From contig VIIQ02000028.1 of assembly GCA_007449985.2 (NCBI GenBank), positions 688,263 through 752,262 on the forward strand: 64,000 bases of DNA, in the 5' to 3' direction. The notes under the pieces are model-generated. The model was not told the DNA's origin, searched no databases, and saw nothing but the letters and a program-made list of their open reading frames with translations. Shown here in pieces: positions 1 through 10,819 of the stretch. The DNA is from Desmodesmus armatus. Lineage: Eukaryota; Chlorophyta; Chlorophyceae; Sphaeropleales; Scenedesmaceae. The first letter of the stretch is position 1. The number at the start of each line of letters is the position of its first letter. Position numbers and translations under genes: made by a program.

Positions 1-520
1 AGTAAGGGTGGTGCCCCATCACACATATGCGTGGAAGGCTTGTACCGGGCAGCCAGAGGCTTCATTTCAATCATCTGTAGTTACATGGTAAAGGGTGTGC
101 AACCCCTGCACGGGTACGACATCCTTGTGTGCATGCCTTTTTGTTCAGATACAGGATGAGGACTCCCTGCAGTGAGGCATTGAGGCCATGCAGATGATCT
201 GTGGAAACAACAATGTTTAGGTTTGTAGACACACTGCGGCAGAAATCTGAACGCATGTGAGCTCATGTCCAGACAGCACTGCTCCACAGTTGCGGACCCT
301 GCAGGGTCATTGGTGCATACCAACTCGGGATGTGAGGTTGCCGGCCACAAATACACAGCATGCCCACACATGTTCTGCGCACAATCCAAATTGCAATCAG
401 TTGTTGGCGCCATGCATACAATGGGCTCGTGGCAGTGCCAGCTGCTCTGCTGAACAACGTCTTTGCGGAATCAAGCCACCAATTAGATGGCCCCTGCAAA
501 GCTGCTGTACACACCCTTGA
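1..520. other. Region downstream of the TPR gene; nothing recognised
   Basis: Short overlapping open frames exist on both strands, but none shows a family motif or a splice-consistent exon. The stretch lies 3' of the minus-strand TPR gene, so it probably holds that gene's 3' UTR and spacer. Confidence 0.4.
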
Positions 521-3500
521 CTACTGTACTGTCTGCAACTGCTGCAACAGCTGTACAAACCAGACTTCGCCCCTCAGCCCCGCCAAGTCTTCATCTGCTG
601 CCACTTCAGCAGCAACCAGGGCTTTCGTTGCTGCCAAGTCCTGTAGGAGCTGCTGCGCTACTGACGGCTGTCCTGCCAGTGCCGCTGCACATGCTGCATT
701 GTAGCGCACGTCAGCACGCTCACTGGCATCTCCCAGCAAGTGCGGTCGTTGAAGCGCAGAGTCTGCGGGCAAGTGGTGGGTGGGAAATGGTGCAGGAGTG
801 CGGTTGGGAAGGGCGTTCAGTGGATAAGTACACAAGGTATGCTTAGCTCTGCCTAGCAGAGGGAGGCTCTGGCAAGCAAACTGAATATGCTGTCAACAAC
901 AGCAATGGTTGACTGCCAGTCTTCATCCAGTGAATAGGTGTCAATGAGTATGCCGTGCATGACGAGGTGTGTGGCGGCAATGCAGCTGCATACCAGTGTC
1001 AGCCATTAACGACAGCGCCAAGCAAGTTGCAACTACTAATAGCTGCGGTGACAGCAACAGCTTCTAGTCATCGCATGCCCTGTGGTGTGGTCAGTACTTA
1101 CTGTAGTGCCCAAGGGCAGTGGCTAAATGTGTCGCAGCGGCAGCTGAGTCGCCCTGGCGGGCTGACAGCTTGGCAAGAGCTACAGCAGCCTCAGCAAGGC
1201 CAACCTGCAGGACAAGTACAAACAGCCCCTTTTGGCATAGCTGACTCATATCATAGATGACTCATATCATGTTTACACGTTTTCCCAGCAGGGTCATTGT
1301 GCCCGGCACAGCATGTGGTACATCATAACATCTACACAAGTGCCATACAGTGCAACACCAGTCTGATCGGCAATGACCACCCATGCCAACATAGCTGCCA
1401 AGGTCAGGGATGCAGCTACAGAATATTCTGCTGTGCAGTCAGTATACCCCTGATAATATGAACAAGTAGCTGCTTGTGTCTCACGGCTCAACATGCACAG
1501 CAACATGCAGCACGGGCATGCGGACTTGCTGGCCTGATGGCACCGTGCCACTTGGAATGCAGCCATGCTCGTGGCACATGGCAGCTAAGGATGGAAGGAA
1601 GTGCAAAGATATGGCAGTGGGGGTACTGGGTCCCAGCATGCTGTGTCAGTTCAGAATGCAGAGTAGACAATGGCTTTCCTTTGGCCGGGATCAAGTTAGT
1701 TGTACTGCTGCTACAGGCACTCACGCACCAGTGCATCTGCATTGGTCCTGCTGATGGTCAGAGCCGCCATATAGCCCTCATCAACAGCCGACTTGATGAG
1801 GGAGGCAGCCTGTGCTGCTGCCGAATCCGGCAGACGGCTAGCGCCAGTGGCCCCTGGCGCGCCCGCACTGCTGCTGCTAATGATGAGATCCGCTGCATCC
1901 ATCATGACATCACCGAGGGCGTTGTGTGGTGCAGGGTCTGCTCTGCTAAACTGGATGCTGCTCCTGAGCTGAGATGCTGCCTGATCCAGCAAGGACTGCT
2001 TGAGCTGCTGGTCCTGTAGCATCAATAGATAAGATGTAGGGACGTAGCACAGCATGGCACAGCACATCACAGCGACGTCATGTGGGCGCAGGGCTTGAAA
2101 CCACTCTTCGGCGCACAGTAGCCCAGAGTTGCAGGTTCGTGTACGTCAGCCAAAAGTGTACTACGTGGCAAGTACGCTCCACACCTTACGACCATTGTTG
2201 CCTATGGTCCGCCATGATGTGCCCGTCCCCAAAGACAGCACAGCAGCAAGCTTAGCACAACCGTCTGCTTGGCAAGATGGGTGAACTGAGACAATATTGT
2301 GCAGCCGCTGCACAAGATGCTCGGAGCATCTTGCAGGTAGTGGCAAGCAGCTGACAGTCAGGGTGGGTGTCTGCAGCTCCTTACCGTTGCATGTTTACTG
2401 ATGGTGTGGAGTCCTGCGCCCCAATTGTGCAGCAAGCCCGGCAAGTCATCACCTACATGAAGCAGCAGCAGCAGCAGTCCCTACAGCTGGGCTGCCTGCC
2501 TTCCCCTGTGCGGAGGTGCCACCTGCTCCAACTTACAGGGCACGGCGTCGCCAGCTGTGCTGAATTGACATGCACCCGTATATGTGTCAGTAAATATGCT
2601 GCCCGTGACACTTCATACACGGCACACGCCTGGGGATCCCCGATGAGTGAGGGTGCGCACCGTTTGCAGAGTCACTGAGTGCACATGAGGCCTGGTAGGA
2701 CTGCAGTGCCGCCTCGAAGGCTGACTGGCCATCACCAGGCTGGCCGGCTGCCAGGGCAGCCTCACCAAGGGCCACTTGGGCATCAGCCAAGTTGCTCAAA
2801 GTCTGCAGCATAGCGCATATTCACAATCAATCACGCCAGTCGATACAGGTAGGGAGCAGGGCCATGATCAAAGCAGTGACCATGTGGCGCAGCCGCATGT
2901 AGGGGGTGTCAACCAGTTGAGGGGACTGATTGCACAAGGCCCCTAAGTGAAGCCGCTACAAACAGGTGACTGTCCAAGTTGAACAGGATGGCTCAGACTC
3001 ATGACGGGGGCCCCGCTTATGCATGGGAAGTTCTACTAGTGTGATTTGTGTTGGCCGCTCTCACTGTGATCACCCCACTTTCCTGTCACCTTACCCGCTT
3101 TCCACTTCCGCCACACACCCCAACAGCAGCACCTTGACACATACCACAGGTCAAGACACAAAAACAACCAGCACATACTGCAGTTTATCCATCGTGCAGG
3201 CTAAATGAGTCACTGACTAAGCAAGTGCAGCACCGCGTTAGCAAACCATGCGGACACATACCACAGGTCAAGACACAAAAACAAGCAGCACATACTGCAG
3301 TTTATCCATCGTGCAGGCTGAATGAGTCACTGACTAAGCAAGTGCAGCACCGCGTTAGCAAACCATGCGCTGTCAACACATGCCACTTACCGCTGCATCC
3401 TCTTCCTGAGCCAGGGCTGACTGATACAGCTGCACCGCCTGTGCTAGCAGGGCCATACCCTCACCACCACCACCACACAGCTCCGCTAAGCTGCACATTA

Positions 3501-5003
3501 CGTTGGCAGCATTCACTGCTGCATCCGCCCGAAGCGTGCTGCTGCCTGCCGCTGCAGGCACCTGAGCATAGCAAAGCATGGCGGCGCGGTGTGCGGCAGA
3601 GCAGGGCTGGGTGGCGGCAAATGTAAATATCATGCCTGCGCTGTAAGCGTGTACACCGCAGCAGAACTTGCGTCCTATGTCATTTGAAAGCCTACTGCCT
3701 GCTGACAATCTGGTACTTGTTCGAAACTTCCCACCGTCAAAAACTTTCTTTCAGCACTGCAGGCACAGCATCATACTATTCACCTTGTCCCCAACACCTT
3801 CAAGGTAAACACGGTGTCCCTACCTGCTTGTATGCCTCCAGTGCTGCCCTGTATGCCTCCATCACAGCCTGCTGCACCTGCTGCACATGGCCTGGCTGTG
3901 CCAGCACATCATCTGATGCCTGCTGCAGTACCTCACGCTGCAGGTCTGCCCAGCTCTGTAGACACTCAGCCTGCACACCACCCGCAACAGCGACGGCAGC
4001 AACCAGCAACAGTATGCAACACAGTTGCTCAGCAGCACCAGCAACAACAAGCCAGCAACCGCAACACCGTCAGCAGCACCGGCAGCTGCCACAGCAGCTG
4101 CAGCTGCAAGCTGGAGGGGACACGCTGTTGGGTGCTGGCGCTGACAGCAGCTGTACAGGAATGCACAATGCGCTGGGTCGCTGTGCACATGTGCAAGGAC
4201 AGCCCCCGCAGCGGAGGCCTTGCAGGGACACAGGCACACACTGCCAAAAGGAGCTGACTCTGCAGGGAATATAAATTCAAATGTCACTTGTTGCTGCTGC
4301 TGGTTGGCTGACTGCAGGGCTGGTGTTTGGCAGTGCAGGGCTACACAGTTCCTCACCAGGCCAAATGCTGCATCCACAGCTCCTTCTGCATCCAGGCCAG
4401 CCGCTAGAGCCTCCCTGTACTTGGCCTGCAAGGGCAGGTAAGTTGGTGGTGCTATAGTCAGCTTGAGGGATGGCTTGCCCTTGTTTGTTGACAAAAGCTA
4501 TAACACTTGCTTTTCCTCATGAAAAACGCGGACCATGCAGGGCTGGCATAGGATGTTGATGCCTGTCACTGCTCAGCCCTTGTGGCCCTACTGCTGGCTG
4601 CCGAGGATGATGCCTGACGGCTGCTACATACATGGCTGCAGAAGTGAGGCTACTGCGTGTCGCGCCCAGGGGCTTGCTGGGTGCGGCTGAAGGCAACTCA
4701 CAACAGCTGCTTGGAATGCATTCAGTGCGTCTTGACCACTGCGCCTCTCTGCGCGCTGCTGCAGTGTCTCAGCATCTGCAGAGCAAGAGACCACTGGTGC
4801 TGTGATCACATAGGTGTGTGAAGCTGCATAAGTTGTTGCCAGTAGGACACTGGCAGTGGTGGTGCAATACTTGTATGTGCAGGTGCCTTCGAGTGAGTCA
4901 AGTTGAGCATACCTTGCAGGAGCGATGCTGGGGTGACTGCTGCAGGTTGTGACGGAGACGCTGACTTTCTGTCTCTCCCACGGTAGCCTCCCCTATTGGA
5001 CAT
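521..5003 (-). CDS. TPR-repeat protein, multi-exon
   Basis: Predicted tetratricopeptide-repeat scaffold; the specific partner is unknown. Exons (transcript order): 5003-4913, 4775-4702, 4425-4357, 3970-3824, 3561-3391, 2802-2661, 2452-2399, 2013-1725, 1204-1102 and 762-521. Junctions of the first seven exons are in phase, as is the last one (1102 to 762). At least one small exon must be missing between 2399 and 2013 and another between 1725 and 1204. The start is an ATG followed by an RG-rich segment (MSNRGGYRGRDRK) with no transit peptide. TPR-like helical pairs include KYREALAAGLDAEGAVDAAF, VQQAVMEAYRAALEAYK, GLLHNWGAGLHTI and ADVRYNAACAAALAGQ. The C-terminus (DEDLAGLRGEVWFVQLLQQL) has the shape seen at the end of plant and algal TPR proteins. 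One intron carries a 117-bp tandem duplication. Function is not inferred beyond protein-protein interaction. Confidence 0.72.
3136..3369. repeat. 117-bp tandem duplication in a TPR-gene intron
   Basis: Copy 1 is 3136-3252 and copy 2 is 3253-3369. They differ at only a couple of positions (for example c/g near 3168/3285 and a/g after the shared cgtgcaggct). The second copy ends about 20 bases before the intron donor at 3390. Confidence 0.9.
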
Positions 5004-5411
5004 AAGTGCCTGGTGTGACCCGCTTCAACAGCAACAGCAGAAGTGTGCTACTGCTGCTGCACCAAGCTAGGGCAGACTGTGCTGGCGGCTGTATCAAGAG
5101 CAAGAATCACTTGTGGGATGAGTGATATGATTTTTGTGTGTTGTGACGTTGGTCACCAAGTCGAACTGATCTTGCTGATCTGATGACGATTACTGTCCTG
5201 CTTGCCCAAAGCTTGTTCGCAAATACAAGCCATAAAAGTTGCAGCTCAACATTTACAGTCGGGCAAATGATCGGCAAAGCTCCCTGTGGTGTAGGGAGAA
5301 AGTGTATGTACATCATGGTACTGGATGTACCTTGTGTGTACCAAACCATACCAGCAACCGGACAAAAATATAGTACAACATGTACACAACATGTACACAC
5401 CAGCAACCCCA
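5004..5411. other. Spacer between two minus-strand genes
   Basis: About 0.4 kb between the TPR-gene start codon and the COQ3 stop codon. It should hold the COQ3 3' UTR and the TPR promoter. No motif was recognised with confidence; a short acatgtacac repeat lies at 5376-5400. Confidence 0.4.
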
Positions 5412-6996
5412 TCAGTCCCCCTTCTGCATGAGGGCGGCATAGTTGACGTTCAAGTCGCCGTCGCTCAGCGTGAACTGTCCACTGCTCGGCTGCAGCACCA
5501 TACCAGCCAGCAGCTGCATCTGCAGCCCTGCATCACTTGCCATCATAGCAAGCTCCTGCGGCGTTATGAACTTCGTCCAGCTGTGAGTACCGGCCGGCAC
5601 CAGCCGCAGCAGATACTCGGCACCAACAATGGCGAGCGCATAGGATGCTGGGGTGCGGTTCAGGGTCGTGACAAAGACCTGCCCGCCGGGCACAGCTGCT
5701 GCTGCAAGGGACTGCATGAAGTGCTGCGGCTGCTTGACGTGCTCTATGACCTCTGACGCCATGACCACGTCAAAGCTGGCACCATCGGCGACAAGGCGCT
5801 CCAGGGTGGTCTGCTGGTACCTGCGGGGGGGGGGGGGGCATGTAAACAGCACACAGGAACCAAGTGATGTGTGTGTTGGGATGGCAAGGGGGGGGGGGGG
5901 GTGGCAGGGGGGGGGGGCAATATACGACACATGTCACTCAGCCTTTTGGTGCTGGTGCACTTGCCCGCAAGGTGATGCAGCAGGGGTAGATGCGCAGCCG
6001 TGTGGCCACCTGCAGCCACTCCTGCTCGAACCCTACATGCCCCTGCTCAACCCCTCCTTGGTCCTCCTGCAAAGAGTGGAGTGCAGCGGCCTGATTGCGT
6101 ACAGCTGCTGATGCTGCGCACAAGCACCATCGTGCCCCGCAGTCTGATGTTGGCCATGTCTGCTCCTGCCCCAATTGATGGCACATGCCACAACTACCTA
6201 TACAACCACTACCAACTACCTATACAACCTATACAACCATTGACAATGCCACAACTACCTATACAACCAGTGTGCTGCAACGTCACCAGGGTCCCTCCCC
6301 CAACACTCACTTGATGCGCTGGGTGAGCAGTGGGTCTCCAGCAGCATGAGCAGCAGCTGCAGCCACACCCTCAGCAGACACATCAATCCCTGTCACCTGC
6401 GCCCCCATCCTCGCCAGCGGCTCACTCAACAGCCCACCACCACAGCCGACGTCCAAAACCCTGAGGCCAGCAAGGGGCTCTGCTGTGTTGGGGTTTAGGC
6501 CCCGCAAGCTGCATAAACCCTGGCGCAGGAAGCTGCAGCGTGCTGTGTTGAGGGCGTGGAGGGCTGCGAAGGGGCCGTTGGTTGTGTCCCACCAGTGGTC
6601 AGCTAGGGCGGCAAATTTGGCAGCCTCCTTTTTGTCCAGGGAGCTGTATGAGGTTCCTGCCGAGCTGCTACTGCTGCTGGGACTGCTGCTGCTACTGCTG
6701 CTGACAGAGCTGCTGCCACTGGTGCTGGGAGTGCTTGTGGTGGTGTTGTGGCTGTGAGGGGCGTGTGCACTTTGAGGGGCGCTGCTGTTCAAGCCTGTGG
6801 GCGTGCTGTTGCTGGGCTGTTGTGTGGGTGAAGCTGAAGCAAGACTGTCACTGCTGCTGCTTTGGCGTGGACCTGCGCTGGTGTGGACGCTGCTGCATTG
6901 TTGCCCGATGCGCTGCTTTGGCAGCTGCTGGAGAAGGCTGGAGCAGCACCTGAAGCAGGCAGTTGGTAGGTTGATTTCAGTGCCACCAGCCTGATG
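5412..6996 (-). CDS. COQ3: Ubiquinone biosynthesis O-methyltransferase COQ3 (UbiG type), 5' end unresolved
   Basis: SAM-dependent O-methyltransferase that performs the two O-methylations of coenzyme Q synthesis on the matrix side of the mitochondrial inner membrane. The last exon is 5820-5412. The exon before it ends at 6311 (AA|gtgagtg), and the two join in phase through a split Lys codon. Motif I is VLDVGCGGGLLSEPLARMG, followed by acidic GIDVS. Motif II is FDVVMASEVIEHV. The COQ3/UbiG signature NRT..SYALAIVGAEYLLR and GTHSWTKFITPQEL follow, and the end is DLNVNYAALMQKGD. The upstream exon stays open to about 6996 with Ser/Gln-rich sequence and an Arg/Cys-rich segment that could be part of a mitochondrial presequence. 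There is no in-frame ATG, so a first exon is missing. The 6310-5821 intron carries poly-G tracts and an imperfect tandem repeat. Confidence 0.88.
6188..6269. repeat. Imperfect ACTACCTATACAACC tandem repeats in the COQ3 intron
   Basis: The unit acaactacctatacaacc recurs three to four times with short spacers inside the COQ3 intron. No function inferred. Confidence 0.7.
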
Positions 6997-7682
6997 TCAA
7001 AGTTATGACATGCCTGCTGCTGAAGGACGTTGCAGAACTCGGTGGTCTGGCTCAGTGGTGCATGACCAGGCTGGCAACTTTTGACACATGCTACACTTGC
7101 AGCAGGCACCATGAGGTCTCTCACCTCAGCAAACTGTAGCTGATCGTACCTCCATTGCCTGAATTGAGGTGCACAAGCAGGCCTTGCATGCTGTGGAGTG
7201 GAGACAAGGTGAGATCAGTGATGACTTAGTCGAAGGATTTGCCAGATTCTTCAGGTACACAGTCGACAATAGGCTGTTGCTTGCCAATACATGCTTCTTG
7301 AATGCACAATTGGCTTCCTTCCCCTGCCTCTGCTCATCATATGGTTACATAAGCTTGACTAACGCCCTTTCGTACACATTGCTGCAGGGCTTCCCTGTCA
7401 ACGTGCGATATATGCCTATTGTTTGATTGTTGTAACCAGGCTACCAGTGGTTGGCCCCTTAACCCCTTGTGTGACCTTCCACTTGCTTGTGCCATTGGAC
7501 ACTCCATCTAATCGCCATCACAGCGGTTGCTCGCTTGCTGTTGCCTTTCACTTGCAGCCAGACTCTCAAGCTAACCGTTAGGCCACATCACGTTGTGCTC
7601 TGCGCTCGTAGCACCTCTGTAGGCTTGCTGCTGCTCTGCTGACTGAGCAGAGAGTCAGGGGTTTCTAGCACACAGCAAAGCA
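6997..7682. other. Divergent promoter region, COQ3 (-) / CHMP2B (+)
   Basis: Spacer between two divergent genes. It must include the missing first exon of COQ3 and both promoters. No TATA or other element was identified with confidence. On the minus strand near 7570-7595 there is a tRNA A-box-like string without a matching B box. Confidence 0.4.
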
Positions 7683-9650
7683 ATGCAGCTGTTCAAGAAG
7701 AAGCCTGATGTCAAAGGTGTGTGTATCTGCTGTCATGGCATGCCACAAGCGCTCTCAGGGGCTTCATGCTGCATAGGCAAGCCAGCTGCTTGCAACGTCA
7801 CACGCCAGGCATGTGCACTGTGGTATCAAGCAGAAGCATCTGCTGTGCCTGTTAGCCATCCGGTCACACACTCTTCATGACAACTTATTGCACTGCCGCT
7901 TGCTTGGTTTGCTTGCCTTTCTTGGCATTGCTGCAGAGGTGGTGCGTACCTCCCAGAGAGAGATACGCAAGGGCACGCGGGACCTAGACAGAGAGGTGCT
8001 GGCCCTCAGGCGGGAGGAGCAGAAGCTCATCCTCGAAATCAAAGCTGCTGCCAAAACCAACAACCAGGCAGCCATGCGTGTGTTGGCCAAGTCACTAGTA
8101 CGCCTCAGAAGTCAGATTGCCAAGCTGCAGGGCTCGTCAGCCAACCTGAGGGGCGTCAGCACAAACCTCACAACAGCAGCTGCCAGCACCACAGTGGCAC
8201 AGTCCATGGGCACTGCAACAGCAGCCATGTCAAAGATGCAGCAGCAGATGAACCCTGCGCAGGTGAGCTGGGTGCTCAGTGATGCTGAGCAGCGCCTCAG
8301 CCCTGGAGGAGGGGGGGGGGGGTGCAGGTTCCTGACTACTCCCCAGTGCCGGCATGCATGCCTTGTTGCCTCAAGATTTGTTGTTTTTGTGAGCAGCTGA
8401 GCAGAGCCAACGATGCAGTAGATGCTGGGCCGTGTGCATGAATGCCCACCCTGCTCCCACTCTGCCTCCTACCCAGGCGCATTGGGTACTCGACTGTGGG
8501 TGTGTCTGGTAGAGGACCACCACACTACCGACTTCACCCCCCCCCTTCCTGTCAGCCAGCAAGTTTGCGTCAGATTGACATGGGGTGTACTGTATCAGAA
8601 AGGCTAGCCATAGCATGCATGAGCAGCAGCAGCTGCAGCATCGGGTCGCGCTTGGGTTGCGTACGCTGCCCAGGCACTGCATTGGTGCACATCCACGTCA
8701 GCGCACCCCCCCCCCTCCCAGTGTCTTCAGTGCACACAACGTGCATCGTAAATCAAGATCCAGACATGCCCGCTGTAGTGGCGTGCTGACTGGGTGCGCC
8801 TGCTGCCGCCGCATGGGTCTGTGTGTGTGTGCAGATCAACAAGACGATGCAGCAGTTTGCCCAGGAGAACATGCGCATGGAGATGACGCAGGAGATGATG
8901 GGGGACACCCTGGACTCGGCACTGGATGATGAAACGACGGAGGATGATGCAGCGGAGCTTGTAGGACAGGTGAGGACAGGAGCAGACGAGTCACAGCAGG
9001 GCACATAAGCGTTCAAGCACAGAAGCAAGGGGGCAGCCATCCAGGGGGGGGGGGGGGGGAGCCCGGGGGGTGAGGGGGGGGGCGAAGGAAAGGGGGAGAC
9101 ATTCCGCAACTGGTGTTTGCTGGCGAGAGGCGGGAGGAGGATGCAGCACAGTTTGTAGGGCGGGAAGGGCATGGCATGAAAGGTATCGGCAAGTGTTGCG
9201 GTCAGGCGGCAAGGGAACGGCGTCGACGAATACAGCATGTGTTGCGGGACTGGCGAGTGGTTCCTTGTATGTGCGATGGGGTCGTCAATTGCATGATTCT
9301 AGTGCAGGGTCAAGGGTTTGGTAAGATTGGCCTGCATTCGTAATAATGCTACATCTCTTGCGTGCTTTGGGGCTTTGTAGGTGCATCAATGTCTGCACTT
9401 GCAGCAGCACTGTGGGCCCTCTTCTTGCAGGCATGTCTGTTCACATGTGTCTATGTGCTGACCCTCCCTCTTGTCACGTGCTTGCCTACTGCTGCTGCAG
9501 GTGTTGGATGAAATCGGTGTAGACCTGTCGGCACTGATGGGCGCAGCGCCACAGCGCAAGGTGGCGCAGCAGCAGCCGGCAGCAGCAGCAGCAACCAGCG
9601 ACAGCGAGTTGCAAGACCTGCAGGCGCGGCTAGCTATGCTGAAAAGCTGA
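7683..9650 (+). CDS. CHMP2B: ESCRT-III subunit CHMP2B/VPS2-like
   Basis: Core ESCRT-III filament protein that acts at endosomal and other membranes in vesicle budding, scission and repair, and recruits the VPS4 ATPase. Exons are 7683-7716, 7937-8262, 8835-8969 and 9501-9650. All junctions are in phase and give 214 residues, the same size class as human CHMP2B. The start MQLFKKKPDVKE matches the CHMP2B MASLFKKK-type N-terminus. A basic helical hairpin follows (REIRKGTRDLDREVLALRRE, then RVLAKSLVRLRSQIAKLQ). The segment QQFAQENMRMEMTQEMMGDT and the VLDEIGVDLSALMG motif are CHMP2B-like rather than CHMP2A-like. The acidic C-terminus ends LQDLQARLAMLKS, a MIM-type helix expected to bind the VPS4 MIT domain. 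Intron donors and acceptors are canonical GT-AG. Confidence 0.95.
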
Positions 9651-10219
9651 GACGGGGCGCTTTCAGGCAGCCTTAACAGTTCACATGCTAGGCCAGCGGC
9701 TACAGCTACATCAGCACAGCCTGCAGCTGCATGTGTGACCTTGGCGCCGGTCAGCACACAGTGTGGGCCTTCAGCACCAGGCGTCCTGATGTTCCTGCGA
9801 TTGGGGTGGCATTGTTTGCCAGGTAGTGGCAGGGTATGTCCCTGAGGCTGGGGCTCAGGTGTTGTTGACAGTTCCGGTGCCTGAATTGCCTGTTGCACAG
9901 TCGTGGTGGCAGACGCCTGGGGCTGTCTTTTGCCCCAGAAGTTGACTGTATCATGTGACAGCAGGTGCAAGTGAGTTGTAGTGTGGCGTTTTCAGCCCTA
10001 GTGTGCATCCCTGGCAATTGCTGACTGAGGCGGCAGTGAAAGTAGCTTGCAGTTGGCTGGGAATCGGCCATTTCATCACAATATATGGTAGCTCAGATTG
10101 CTCAGTAAGCGTGCACAGTAGTGGAAAGGTGCAGGTGAGATGGTTGAATGAGGTGCTATGATCATTGGACGCATGGGGTATTGTTTGTCGACTGGCAGGA
10201 TGTTGGTTGTGGTTGCTTG

Positions 10220-10224
10220 TGTAA
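10220..10224 (+). terminator. Candidate TGTAA poly(A) signal for CHMP2B
   Basis: TGTAA lies 570 bases after the CHMP2B stop. TGTAA is the usual green-algal polyadenylation signal; assignment here rests only on position. Confidence 0.3.
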
Positions 10225-10359
10225 GGGAACATATGGCTGCATTATCGGCACAGCGGTGGGCAATTGGTGCTGAGATGTTATTACAGGTTTGGCTTTTAAA
10301 CCAGCATATAGTTTGGAAGTGTGCAATTGTCAGCGACAGCAAGAAATTGAGGCAATCTG

Positions 10360-10364
10360 TTACA
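10360..10364 (-). terminator. Candidate TGTAA poly(A) signal for catalase
   Basis: Minus-strand TGTAA about 455 bases after the catalase stop. A second minus-strand TGTAA lies at 10284-10280. Positional assignment only. Confidence 0.3.
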
Positions 10365-10819
10365 ACTCAACTACAACTGCTGCAAGTCATGCACATCAAT
10401 CACAACTGCGCAACAGGCACATAACAAGTGCAAACAACAGCGCCATGCAGGTACACATATTTTATTGCACAGCAATTAGCACTGTGATCACCTGCCAGTT
10501 TTGACCACAAAAAGAGCCGGGCTGCTGTGGCAAGCATCAGTGATGGAAGCATCCTCTCAACCCTCTGTTGTCAATAGCGGACAGCTCTGCCAAAATTGGT
10601 GGTGCACTCAGTGAAGCTCACTGTGACCTCCCCGACAAGGCGTCCACTGCTGCAGATAAAAATGCAACAATCACCACCATAACGTTAAAGCAACGAACTG
10701 GTGCGATGCAGACAACTCAACCACCACTCAACGGAATACCACCATCACTGCGCTATCAACAACTCCACCAACTGCGCCCTAACCACTTGGCTGCAAGCTC
10801 AACACCTCCTCCAAGAGCC

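Larger units (their letters stand above)
9651..10819. other. Convergent 3' region between CHMP2B and catalase
   Basis: Holds the 3' UTRs of two genes reading toward each other. TGTAA, the chlorophyte polyadenylation signal, occurs on the + strand at 10220-10224 and on the - strand at 10364-10360. No coding exon was recognised. Confidence 0.45.

Noticed and set aside
7169..7426. 85-residue + frame before CHMP2B
   Set aside because: No similarity recognised and no splice link to CHMP2B, whose ATG and first exon are clear at 7683.
7560..7600. tRNA-like string on the minus strand (gatgtggcctaacggttagc)
   Set aside because: It resembles a pol III A box and D arm, but no anticodon stem, T arm or GGTTCGA B box follows at the right distance.
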